A DNA stretch of 64,000 nt from Solirubrobacter sp963837485 (GTDB lineage Bacteria > Actinomycetota > Thermoleophilia > Solirubrobacterales > Solirubrobacteraceae), in NCBI GenBank assembly GCA_963837485.1, contig CAWINP010000008.1, positions 310,001-374,000 of the forward strand, written 5' to 3'. Under the pieces are notes generated by a model. The model saw only the letters and a program-made list of their open reading frames with translations, had not been told where the DNA came from and ran no database searches. Within the stretch, counting starts at the first letter, position 1, and every line of letters starts with the position of its first letter. A program made the translations under genes and the position numbers. Below are positions 19,140 to 26,556 of this stretch, in pieces.

Positions 19140-19933
19140 CCTCCGATGGGAGCGCGCGGGTTGGCGCCCCAGAAGATCTGCGTGCCGAGCATCCCGATCA
19201 GGTGCACGAGCACGATGTTCAAGACCATCGATTTCGCCGTCGCGGTTCCCACTCCGACAGGACCGCCGGACGCCGTATACCCGTAGTAACAGCCGACGAG
19301 CACGATCACGGTCGCCATCGCCATCGCCTTAATGACGCTGTAAAGAAGATCGGGTGGGTTCTGGAACATCCAGAAGATCAGCGAGTAGCCGCCGCTGGAT
19401 ACCTCCCCGATCTGCTGTACCACCGCCACATAGGACGCGAGGAAGCCGGCGCCGATGCCCGCGATGTAGACGAACGGGAGCACGAGCCAGCTCGCCAGCA
19501 GGCGCGTCGCGCACAGGAACGTCAGCGACGGCACGCCCATGACCTCGAGCGCGTCGATCTCGTCGGAGATCCGCATCGAGCCGAGCTCGGCCACGATCCC
19601 GGTGCCGACCTTGGCCGACATCATGTAGCCGAACGCGTACGGGATCAGCTCGCGCAGGTCGCACCAGGCGGCGAACACGCCCGCGTAGGCGGGAGCGCCG
19701 GTGGCGCGGTTGAAGTACGCGGCCTCGATGCCGCACTGGAGGCCGATGATGAACGTCAGGCCCCAGATCACGAGCGTGGAGGAGAGGATCAGCACGCCGG
19801 CCTGGCGCAGCGCCTCGCCGAAGTAGCGGAAGACCTTGAGGTCGAAGACCTCGCGCACCACCGAGCCGCAGAAACGGAGGATCTCCCCGAAGGAGGCGAA
19901 CCAGTCGCGTGGAACCGCCAACCAGGTGTTCAC
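19136..19933 (-). CDS. MlaE/YrbE-family permease (second)
   Basis: The protein is 265 aa from a GTG at 19933, overlapping the first permease stop (GTGA). Five or six hydrophobic segments surround the family signature GTGIVAELGSMRISDEIDAL, the cytoplasmic coupling loop of MlaE permeases. TASGGPVGVGTATAKSMV near the C-terminus is also conserved. It pairs with the first permease as the membrane core of the Mce transporter. Long open sequence upstream of the GTG belongs to the other frame and was rejected as coding. Confidence 0.92.
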   Translation of the reverse strand: MNTWLAVPRDWFASFGEILRFCGSVVREVFDLKVFRYFGEALRQAGVLILSSTLVIWGLTFIIGLQCGIEAAYFNRATGAPAYAGVFAAWCDLRELIPYAFGYMMSAKVGTGIVAELGSMRISDEIDALEVMGVPSLTFLCATRLLASWLVLPFVYIAGIGAGFLASYVAVVQQIGEVSSGGYSLIFWMFQNPPDLLYSVIKAMAMATVIVLVGCYYGYTASGGPVGVGTATAKSMVLNIVLVHLIGMLGTQIFWGANPRAPIGG

Positions 19934-20736
19934 TTGATATTCAAGATGTCGGGGTGGGTCGCCAGCAGCGTCTGCGTGAACACGTAGTTGAACGCGAAGA
20001 CGCCGAGCGTGGCGATCACGACGGCCTGGTTGACGGCGCGGCCCACGCCCGCGGCGCCGCCTGAGGCGGTCATGCCCTTGTAACAGCAGACGACGGCGAT
20101 GATCGCGCCGAACAGCGTGCACTTCAGGATCGAGCCCCAGAGGTCCGGGATCGACGCGTTGGTGAGCAGGTTGGCGAAGAACGGGCCGACCGGCTGGTGG
20201 TTGACGGCGTTGGCGAGCAGGCCGCCGAACAGGCCGAAGAGGATCGCGTAGACGTCGAACAGGCCGGTGACGATCATCAGCGCGAGGAAGCGGGGGACGA
20301 CCAGGTTCTTCACCGGGTCGACGCCGAGCACCTGCAGCGCGTCGAGCTCCTCGCGGATCTTGCGGGCGCCCAGGTCGGCGGTGATCGCGGTGCCCGCCAC
20401 ACCGGCGACCACGATCGCGGTCACGAACGGCGCGAACTCGCGAATGCTGGCCAGCACGAAGAAGCCGCCAAGGCGGTCGTTGGCGCCGAACAGCGTGAGG
20501 AAGTTCGAGGCCTGCAGCCCGGGCGCGGCGTAGCCGAACGCGATCGTCGAGATCATCAGCGGGAACCAGCACAGGCGCAGCGCGAAGAGGAACTGCTGCA
20601 CGAACTCCCCGCCGTACGGGTACGGCGGCCTGAGGGCAGAGACGATCGTCTTGCCCGTCAGGATCATCATGTCCCCGACTTCTTCGAGCAGGCCCTTGGC
20701 CGGCAGGAAGGCTCGGTCGGCGACGCCTCTGACCAC
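19930..20736 (-). CDS. MlaE/YrbE-family permease (first gene of the Mce operon)
   Basis: The protein is 268 aa from a GTG at 20736, preceded by a good ribosome binding site (GGGGAGAGGAG, about 6 nt away). The signature is GTAITADLGARKIREELDAL, followed by VLGVDPVKNLVVPR. TASGGAAGVGRAVNQAVV is the counterpart of the second permease. It heads a run of ten co-directional genes whose joints are overlaps or 4-nt gaps, so the run is one operon. Confidence 0.92.
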   Translation of the reverse strand: MVRGVADRAFLPAKGLLEEVGDMMILTGKTIVSALRPPYPYGGEFVQQFLFALRLCWFPLMISTIAFGYAAPGLQASNFLTLFGANDRLGGFFVLASIREFAPFVTAIVVAGVAGTAITADLGARKIREELDALQVLGVDPVKNLVVPRFLALMIVTGLFDVYAILFGLFGGLLANAVNHQPVGPFFANLLTNASIPDLWGSILKCTLFGAIIAVVCCYKGMTASGGAAGVGRAVNQAVVIATLGVFAFNYVFTQTLLATHPDILNIK

Positions 20737-20772
20737 TGCTCTCCTCTCCCCTACAGTCCTACGAAGGTCGCA

Positions 20773-20801
20773 AGGTTATTGACGGCCTGTCGTCGGCTCA
20801 A
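20773..20801 (-). promoter_or_regulatory. Sigma70-like promoter of the Mce operon
   Basis: On the minus strand TTGAGC (20801-20796) and TAACCT (20778-20773) lie 17 nt apart, about 37 nt upstream of the GTG of the first permease. TAnnnT -10 boxes with a TTGA -35 box are common in actinobacteria. The call rests on sequence match and position only. Confidence 0.4.
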
Positions 20802-20817
20802 ACGGGAACCGCGCCGA

Positions 20818-21363
20818 TTACTTGCGCAAACGGGCGAGCAGGACGATGTCGACCCGCTTGCCGCGCTCGAGATTGCGGGCTCTCATGACGCCCTCCTCCG
20901 CGAAGCCGAGCGACGCCGCGAGCGCGCGGGCGGCCGTGTTGTCGGGCGTCGTGGTGATCTCCAGGCGCTCGAGATCCAGGCGCGCGAACACCCATTCGAC
21001 GAGCAGCGACACCGCGGCCCTGCCGGTGCCGCGGCCGCGGGCGGCCGGCACGAGCCAGTAGCCGACCTCGCCGCGGCGGTGCTTGAAGTCGAGCGTGTGC
21101 AGCATCACGTGGCCGAGGAACGGCCTGGCGGTCTCGTCGGTCACTGCCAGGCCGAGGAACTCGCCGCGCGCGCGCAGGCGCGGCTGCCGCGCGATGAAGC
21201 GACGCACCCCCGCCTCCGTAGGGTCCTCGTCGGCGCCGATCAGGACGCCGAGCCGCGGGTCCTCGCGGAACGCCTGGGCGAACGGGCCGGCGTCGCGCGC
21301 GCGCAGGCGCCTGAGGTGGACGCCGTCGCGAGCGAGGTCTTCGGGCACGGGGATCGACGGCAC
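20818..21363 (-). CDS. GNAT-family N-acetyltransferase (RimJ/RimL-like)
   Basis: The protein is 181 aa from a GTG at 21363. The fold is recognised from VHLRRLRARDAGPFAQAF at the N-terminus, GEVGYWLVPAARGRGTGRAA (the acetyl-CoA binding motif, with GRGTGRAA as the pyrophosphate loop) and LEITTTPDNTAARALAASLGF. It probably acetylates the amino group of a protein N-terminus or small molecule. It lies downstream of the Mce promoter in the opposite sense of flow and is not coupled to it; 54 nt separate its stop from the operon promoter. Confidence 0.85.
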   Translation of the reverse strand: MPSIPVPEDLARDGVHLRRLRARDAGPFAQAFREDPRLGVLIGADEDPTEAGVRRFIARQPRLRARGEFLGLAVTDETARPFLGHVMLHTLDFKHRRGEVGYWLVPAARGRGTGRAAVSLLVEWVFARLDLERLEITTTPDNTAARALAASLGFAEEGVMRARNLERGKRVDIVLLARLRK

Positions 21364-21499
21364 GCCGCCGAGCCTACGCGGCCCTCCCGCCGGATCGACG
21401 CGACGGCGCGAACCCCGCGCACCGGAGGTCCGGCTCCCCCGCGCGCGAGCTGCGCGCCCTGGCGCGCAGGTTTCGGCGCGGTGATACGTTCGCGCTCTC

Positions 21500-22072
21500 A
21501 TGCGCCGCGCGTGCATCCTCGCCCTGCTGCTCGCCGTGGGCTGCGGCGGCGGCGCGCGCCAAGACGCCGACGAGCCGTCCGGCGACTTCAAGCTCGAGGT
21601 CGTCAACGCGTCGTTCCCGCGCACCCAGCACATCGCGCAGACCGTGCTCCTGCGCGTGCGCGTGCGCAACGCGGACACGCGGGCGCTGCCGGTGGCGGTG
21701 ACCGTGCAGACCGCCGCCCCGAATCCGGGCGTCGCCGGAGCGGCGTTCGGCCAGGGCTCGCTCGACCCCGAGCTCGCCGACAGCGCGCGGCCCGTGTGGG
21801 TGCTCGACCGCGGCCCGTACGGCGGCGACACAGCGGCCGTCAATACCTGGAGCGCGGGCACGCTGCGGCCCGGGCAGTCACGGCTGATGACCTGGCGCCT
21901 GGTGGCCGCCAAGGCCGGCGCCTACACGGTCTCCTACCGCGTCTCCCCCGGCCTCACCGGCAAGGCGAAGGTCGCGCCGGGCTCACGCGCCGGCGGCCGC
22001 TTCCGGGTCACAATCGACGACCAGCCGGTGCCCGCCCGCATCGGCGCGGGCGGCCGCGTGATCCGCGGCTAG
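21500..22072 (+). CDS. Predicted lipoprotein with Ig-like/DUF11-like domain
   Basis: The protein is 190 aa. The signal peptide MRRACILALLLAVGCGGG has a lipobox with the modified cysteine at residue 15. The mature part reads as a beta-rich domain (LEVVNASFPRTQHIAQTVLLR, VRVRNADTRALPVAVTVQT) of the type seen in conserved-repeat or CARDB-like extracellular domains. The function is unknown. A TACGTT -10-like box at 21484-21489 lies shortly before the start. Its stop shares the CTAG with the convergent cold-shock gene. Confidence 0.75.
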   Translation: MRRACILALLLAVGCGGGARQDADEPSGDFKLEVVNASFPRTQHIAQTVLLRVRVRNADTRALPVAVTVQTAAPNPGVAGAAFGQGSLDPELADSARPVWVLDRGPYGGDTAAVNTWSAGTLRPGQSRLMTWRLVAAKAGAYTVSYRVSPGLTGKAKVAPGSRAGGRFRVTIDDQPVPARIGAGGRVIRG

Positions 22073-22272
22073 AGCGGCTGGACCTGGACGGCCTTGGGGC
22101 CCTTCGGGCCGGCCTCGGCCACGTATGAGACGCGCGCGCCCTCGTCGAGCGAGCGGAAGCCGTCGCCCTGGATCGCGCTGTGGTGCACGAACAGGTCAGT
22201 GCCCGTCTCGTCCGGCGTGATGAAGCCGAAGCCCTTCTCGTCGTTGAACCACTTGACGGTTCCGGTAGCCAT
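22069..22272 (-). CDS. Cold-shock domain protein
   Basis: The protein is 67 aa. It contains both RNA-binding motifs, KGFGFI (RNP1) and DLFVHHSAI (RNP2), in the standard MATGTVKWFNDEKGFGFI context, and ends GPKAVQVQPL. It binds single-stranded RNA or DNA and acts as an RNA chaperone. GTGGAGGGACAG precedes the ATG as a ribosome binding site. Its stop codon overlaps that of the convergent lipoprotein gene in a CTAG. Confidence 0.95.
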   Translation of the reverse strand: MATGTVKWFNDEKGFGFITPDETGTDLFVHHSAIQGDGFRSLDEGARVSYVAEAGPKGPKAVQVQPL

Positions 22273-22406
22273 GCTGCTGTCCCTCCACGGGTGCTGGTGC
22301 TGTGCTGCAGTACGCGGAGGTGGCTGAATAGCGACGATCTGCGAAGCGGCACTGCGGTTTACGCTGCGGGAAGGTAGCAGTCCTGACCTCCCGCCGTCGA
22401 GGCGGT

Positions 22407-23132
22407 TCACCGGCGGGTGACGTGCTCGCAGCGCCTCAGCCGGTCGCGCTTGTCGGCGACGACGGTGTCGGTCCCGCTGCCACAGTCGACGATGTCGCGC
22501 TCGCCGTCGCGCACGTCGATCCGGTCGCGCCCGCCGCCGGAGTCGATCTGGTCGCGGCCGGGGCCGCCGTCGATGCGGTCGCCGCCGCTCTCGGTCGCGA
22601 CGATGTCGTCGCCCTTGCCGGCGTCGATGCGGTCGGCGCCGCCGCCGGTGGCGATCCAGTCGTCGCCGTCGCCGCCCAGGATCTTGTCCAGCCCCGTCCC
22701 GCCGTCGATCTCGTCGTCGCCGGCGCCGCCGCGCAAGGTGTCGTTGCCCGAGCCGCCGGAGATCGAGTCGGTGTCGTCGCCGCCGTCGATGCGGTCGTTG
22801 CCGCGGCCGCCGCGCAACTGGTCGCGCCCCGCGCCGCCGGTCAGCACGTCCGGCCCGCCGGAGCGGTCGTCGCGGTCGTTGCACGCGTCCGGCACCAGCG
22901 CGCGCTCGGCGCACACCCCGTCGCCCTCGATCTGATCGTCGCCCTCGCCGCCGTCGATCCGGTCGGCGCCGCCGAGCCCGTAGACGACGTCGTCGCCGGC
23001 CTTGGCGGTGATCGTGTCGTCCGTCGCCGTGCCGACGAGGAAGTCGGGGAGGTCGGTCCCCTGGACGTCGGCCGCGAGCGCCGGGGCCGCGAAGAGTGCG
23101 AGCGCGAGCGCCGCGGTGGCGATTCGGAGCAT
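22407..23132 (-). CDS. Exported calcium-binding RTX (hemolysin-type repeat) protein
   Basis: The protein is 241 aa with a signal peptide cleaved after APALA (about residue 20). From residue 25 on it consists almost wholly of GGxGxD nonapeptide repeats (GGAGRDQL, GGRGNDRI, GGSGNDTL, GGAGDDEI and others, about 14 in all), which fold as calcium-loaded beta rolls. A cysteine pair brackets an insert (CAERALVPDAC), and two more cysteines lie at the C-terminus. No catalytic domain is present. Similar small RTX-only proteins are common in soil actinobacteria and are of unknown role. Confidence 0.88.
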   Translation of the reverse strand: MLRIATAALALALFAAPALAADVQGTDLPDFLVGTATDDTITAKAGDDVVYGLGGADRIDGGEGDDQIEGDGVCAERALVPDACNDRDDRSGGPDVLTGGAGRDQLRGGRGNDRIDGGDDTDSISGGSGNDTLRGGAGDDEIDGGTGLDKILGGDGDDWIATGGGADRIDAGKGDDIVATESGGDRIDGGPGRDQIDSGGGRDRIDVRDGERDIVDCGSGTDTVVADKRDRLRRCEHVTRR

Positions 23133-23197
23133 CCGTTCATGGATAACGCAGTGGCGTGTAAATCGGAGCGGCGCGCCGGCGCGGTGCGTCGGGACCA

Positions 23198-23369
23198 GCG
23201 AACGTCAACGGCGCCAGTAAGGAGGGCGGGTCAGCTCGGCTGCCCGGCTCGCGAGGCGCGTGACGGGTTGTCGGTGCTCTAGCTGAGAAACCCGACACGC
23301 CTCGACTTTGTCGACCTATAGCCGACTTAGCTTAGGCCGGATTCCCTGACCGGCGTCGGCGGATGAGCG
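23198..23369. repeat. Intergenic element copy B (candidate structured RNA or repeat)
   Basis: This is the partner of 5270-5446. Block 1 is at 23198-23230. The hairpin at 23254-23302 pairs CGTG with CACG and CGGGTT with AACCCG around a 19-nt loop containing GGTGCTCTAGC. Block 3 is at 23336-23369. The hairpin is nearer to block 1 here (28 nt, against 72 nt in copy A), and a TCGAC-TTT-GTCGA hairpin (23302-23314) follows it. It lies upstream of the RTX gene and ends 4 nt before the 3' end of the regulator gene, so it could be a leader of one or a trailer of the other. Confidence 0.6.
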
Positions 23370-23373
23370 CGAC

Positions 23374-24567
23374 TCACCGATGGAGCCGAGGCGCAATGAT
23401 GCGATACGCCTTCAGCCCGAGCCCAAGCCGCTCGCGGTCCTCGCTCAGCAGCGGATCGAGCCCCGTCAGCTCCTTCACGCGCTCGAGCCGGTACGCGACC
23501 GTGTGGCGGTGCGCGTAGATCGCCGAAGCCGTCGCGTTCATGTTGCAGTTGCGCTCCAGGTAGGCGGAGAGCGTCCCCACGAGGTCGGTCGAGTACTGCG
23601 CGTCGTAGGCGACCAGCGGCGCCACGGTGTCCTCGTAGAACGAGCGCACCTCCTCGGGGTGGGAGGCGAGCACGCGGAACAGCAGCCGGTAGGTGCCAGT
23701 CCCGATGTCCTCGGCGATCGGCACGTCGGAGCGGCGCAGGACGTCGAGCACGAGCTCGGCCTCCTGGATCGCCCGCCCGAGGTCGGAGACGTCGCCGTAG
23801 AACGAGGACACGCCGACGGTCCCGTGCCGCTGCAGGCGTGTGGCGAGCCGCCGCGCGGCGGCCAGCGTGGCCGCGGCGTCGGCGCCGCCGACCGCGGGCA
23901 GCAGCGCGTACACGCGCCCGGATCCGCCGCCGCCCTCCATGTGCTGGGCCAGCGCGCCCGGGTGCTCCCCCGCGATCGTCGCCACGACGTGGCGGGGACG
24001 GTCCGAGGACAGCTCCGCGCACAGCGCCACCGCGCCGCGCGAGAGGTCGCAGCCGAGCCGGGCGGCGCGCCGCAGCACGTCGTCGGGATCGATGTCGTCG
24101 CGCCCGCGCAGCTCCTCCAGGAACGAGCCGCGCAGGTTCTGCTCGACCTCCAGGCGCGCCTCCTCGACCGCGACCTCGGTCAGGCAGGCGACGGCGGCGA
24201 CATGGAGGAACTCCAGCGCGTCGCCGGCCGGCTCCTCGTCGCCGAGCAGCAGCACAGCGCCGAGGCGCTCGTCGCCCGACGCGATCGGCACCTCGGCGAC
24301 GACGCCGGGCGGGACGGCCGCGGTGCGCCCGCGCGAGCGCTCGCTGACGTAGCGCCGCAGCGCCGCCAGGTCGGGCACCGGCCCGGACGCCGCCGCCGCG
24401 CCGAGGCGCGGCACGACGATCGCGACCAGGCCGCCGGTCTCGCCGGCGGCCAGGCCGGCCACGCCCTCCAAGCCGTCCCCGCCGAGCACGGCGTCGACCA
24501 TCCGCAGGTGGACGGCGCGGACCCGGTCCATGACCGAGCCGCGACCGCTCACCGAATGCGCCTCCAC
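23374..24567 (-). CDS. PucR/CdaR-family transcriptional regulator
   Basis: The protein is 397 aa from a GTG at 24567, chosen because GGAGG lies 8 nt upstream. The N-terminal 200 residues look like a sensory (GAF-like) domain, LGAVLLLGDEEPAGDALEFL. The middle is GGDEF-like (CdaR). The C-terminus carries the PucR helix-turn-helix: YLERNCNMNATASAIYAHRH followed by TVAYRLERVKELTGLDP. PucR-type proteins usually activate purine, amino acid or nitrogen catabolism genes. It lies 73 nt after the PII gene in the same direction, behind a hairpin. Confidence 0.85.
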   Translation of the reverse strand: MEAHSVSGRGSVMDRVRAVHLRMVDAVLGGDGLEGVAGLAAGETGGLVAIVVPRLGAAAASGPVPDLAALRRYVSERSRGRTAAVPPGVVAEVPIASGDERLGAVLLLGDEEPAGDALEFLHVAAVACLTEVAVEEARLEVEQNLRGSFLEELRGRDDIDPDDVLRRAARLGCDLSRGAVALCAELSSDRPRHVVATIAGEHPGALAQHMEGGGGSGRVYALLPAVGGADAAATLAAARRLATRLQRHGTVGVSSFYGDVSDLGRAIQEAELVLDVLRRSDVPIAEDIGTGTYRLLFRVLASHPEEVRSFYEDTVAPLVAYDAQYSTDLVGTLSAYLERNCNMNATASAIYAHRHTVAYRLERVKELTGLDPLLSEDRERLGLGLKAYRIIAPRLHR

Positions 24568-24587
24568 GAAAAGTGCCTCCTTCGCAC

Positions 24588-24614
24588 GCGGGGCGGCCTC
24601 TTCAGCCGCCCCGC
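24588..24614 (-). terminator. Hairpin between the PII gene and the PucR regulator
   Basis: GCGGGGCGGC and GCCGCCCCGC form a perfect 10-bp stem with a 7-nt loop, 27 nt after the PII stop codon and 21 nt before the regulator start. It probably ends the amtB-PII transcript or reduces read-through into the regulator gene. No T-tract is present. Confidence 0.55.
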
Positions 24615-24640
24615 GCAACAACGTCGTGTGACCGCCCCGC

Positions 24641-25015
24641 CTAGGACGCCGCCTGTACGGCGGCCTCCGGGTGAGCCTGCAGGGTCTCCTCGCCGGACTC
24701 GCCGGTGCGGATCCGGTACGCCTCCTCGACCGGCAGCACGAACACCTTGCCGTCGCCGATGGAGCCCGTCCTGGCGTGCTTGAGGATGGCGTCGACCACC
24801 GTCTGCACGTCATCGGTCGCCACCACGCACTCGATCTTGACCTTCGGCCGCAGCCAATTGGTCAGCTCGGCGCCGCGGTAGCGCTCGGTGATGCCCTTCT
24901 GGCGCCCGGAGCCCTTGACCTCCGAGATCGACAGCGAGGGGAACCCCATGGACAGCAACTCCATCCGGATCGGCTCGAACGCCTCGTGCCGGATGTACGC
25001 CTCGATCTTTTTCAC
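24641..25015 (-). CDS. glnK: PII signal-transduction protein (GlnB/GlnK family) with Leu at position 51
   Basis: The protein is 124 aa from a GTG at 25015 that overlaps the amtB stop (GTGA). Family marks are EVKGSGRQKG, the T-loop ERYRGAEL and the B/C-loop TGSIGDGKVFVLPVEEAYRIRT. Tyr46 is kept, but position 51, the tyrosine that is uridylylated in proteobacteria or adenylylated in actinobacteria, is Leu (GAEL instead of GAEY). PII binds 2-oxoglutarate and ATP/ADP and blocks AmtB. Coupling to amtB identifies it as the GlnK type; covalent control by GlnD at residue 51 is not possible here. Confidence 0.93.
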   Translation of the reverse strand: MKKIEAYIRHEAFEPIRMELLSMGFPSLSISEVKGSGRQKGITERYRGAELTNWLRPKVKIECVVATDDVQTVVDAILKHARTGSIGDGKVFVLPVEEAYRIRTGESGEETLQAHPEAAVQAAS

Positions 25016-26499
25016 GCTGGGACCTCCCGAGTGGCTTGGGTCGCCACCTGAGCCGGCGGGGTCCTCAGCGTGGAAGGCGCCGAGTAGCCGATCAGCTCGG
25101 GGGCGGGGATGAACTGCTCGGGATACCCGTACATGCCGTGCTCGGAGATGTCCAGTCCGGCGTCCTCCTCCTCGGCGCTGACGCGCATGCCGATCGTCTT
25201 CTTGATCGCAAAGAACGTGGCGAAGGAGAACACGAAGACGAACGTGAACGCGGCGAGCACGCCGATGATCTGGGCGAACAGCTGGTGGAACGAGCCGCTG
25301 TACCACAGTCCCGGATCGCCGACCGCGTTGTACTCGGCCAGCCGCGGCGAGGTGAAGATGCCGCAGGAGATCGTGCCCCAGACGCCGGCCAGGCCGTGCG
25401 CGGACAGCGCACCCACCGGGTCGTCGATCCACTTGTCGATCGCGATCACGCCGAACACCACGATCACGCCCGCCACCGCGCCGATGATCGGCGCCGCCCA
25501 TATTTCGACGTAGCCGGACGGGGCGGTGATCGCGACCAGCGCGGCGATCGCGCCGTTGCCGGCCATGCCGATGTCGATCTTCTTGGTCCTGAGGTACATC
25601 ACCGCGACGGCCGAGAGGACGCCGGCGGCGGCCGCGAGGTTCGTGACCATCGCGATCTCCGGGAAGCGCCCGTCCATCGCCTGCAGGCCCGAGCCCGGGT
25701 TGAACCCGAACCAGCCGAGCCAGAGGATCAGGATGCCGAGGCCGAACAGCGGCATGTTGTGCCCGGGAATGGCCCGGGGCTTGCCTTCCTTGCTGTACTT
25801 GCCGCGGCGCGGGCCGAGCAGCAGCAGCGCGGCGAGCGCGCCGGTGGCGCCGATCAGGTGCACCACGGTCGAGCCGGCGAAATCCTGCATGCCGGTCTTC
25901 ACCTGCAGCCAGCCGCCGCCGAAGATCCAGTGCGCGCCGATCGGGTAGATCAGGCCGGCGAACACGATCGCGTAGATCACGTACACGCCGAACTTGATCC
26001 GCTCGAGCGTCGTTCCCCACACGATCGCCAGCGAGACCGCGCAGAACACGAACTGGAAGAACCACAGCGTCTCGACCGTCACGTGGCCGCTGGACTTCGG
26101 CCCGGACCAGGCGAGCGGGAAGTTCGCGCCCGCGTTGTCGCCCGCCAGGAAGAAGCCGTGCGTGCCGATGAGCGATCCGCCGTCGCCGAACGAGAAGGCG
26201 AAGCCGACGGCGTAGAACATCAGGCCCGCGATGGCGAAGTTCACGAGGATCTTCGCGACGATCGTGCCCGCGTTCTTGCCGCGCGAGAAGCCGATCTCCA
26301 GGAAGGCGAACCCGGCCTGCATGAACATCACGAGGATGCCGGCGACCAGCACCCAGACCGAGTTGATCGCCACGTCGGCCGGGAACTTGCCGTCGACGAC
26401 GTTCTGCAACGTGCCGCCGTCGGCGAGTGCCGCCGCCGGTACCGCCAGCGCTGCGACCAAGCCGGTGACCAAACCGGCGGCCCAACGGGTCCTGCGCAT
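25012..26499 (-). CDS. amt: Ammonium transporter (Amt family)
   Basis: The protein is 495 aa from an ATG at 26499, with AGGAGG about 5 nt upstream. A signal peptide (to about residue 27) is followed by 11 TM segments. FAGSTVVHLIG and DPVGALSAHGLAGVWGT hold the twin histidines of the conduction pore. The C-terminal tail GLDISEHGMYGYPE is the conserved segment that contacts PII. It conducts ammonium across the membrane and is coupled to the PII gene that gates it. The tail after YPE is extended by about 35 residues. Confidence 0.95.
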   Translation of the reverse strand: MRRTRWAAGLVTGLVAALAVPAAALADGGTLQNVVDGKFPADVAINSVWVLVAGILVMFMQAGFAFLEIGFSRGKNAGTIVAKILVNFAIAGLMFYAVGFAFSFGDGGSLIGTHGFFLAGDNAGANFPLAWSGPKSSGHVTVETLWFFQFVFCAVSLAIVWGTTLERIKFGVYVIYAIVFAGLIYPIGAHWIFGGGWLQVKTGMQDFAGSTVVHLIGATGALAALLLLGPRRGKYSKEGKPRAIPGHNMPLFGLGILILWLGWFGFNPGSGLQAMDGRFPEIAMVTNLAAAAGVLSAVAVMYLRTKKIDIGMAGNGAIAALVAITAPSGYVEIWAAPIIGAVAGVIVVFGVIAIDKWIDDPVGALSAHGLAGVWGTISCGIFTSPRLAEYNAVGDPGLWYSGSFHQLFAQIIGVLAAFTFVFVFSFATFFAIKKTIGMRVSAEEEDAGLDISEHGMYGYPEQFIPAPELIGYSAPSTLRTPPAQVATQATREVPA

Positions 26500-26556
26500 T
26501 CGTCCTCCTCTGTCAAACAGCATCGAGGCGGAGTCTGCGTCGAGCGCGTCAGCGCA

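Noticed and set aside
23269..23297. Resemblance to a thiamine riboswitch (GGTGC ... GCTGAGA ... ACCC)
   Set aside because: The downstream conserved parts (the CTGATCTGG-like and GCGTAGGGA-like segments) are absent, copy A reads GCCGACA at the same place, and no thiamine genes are nearby.
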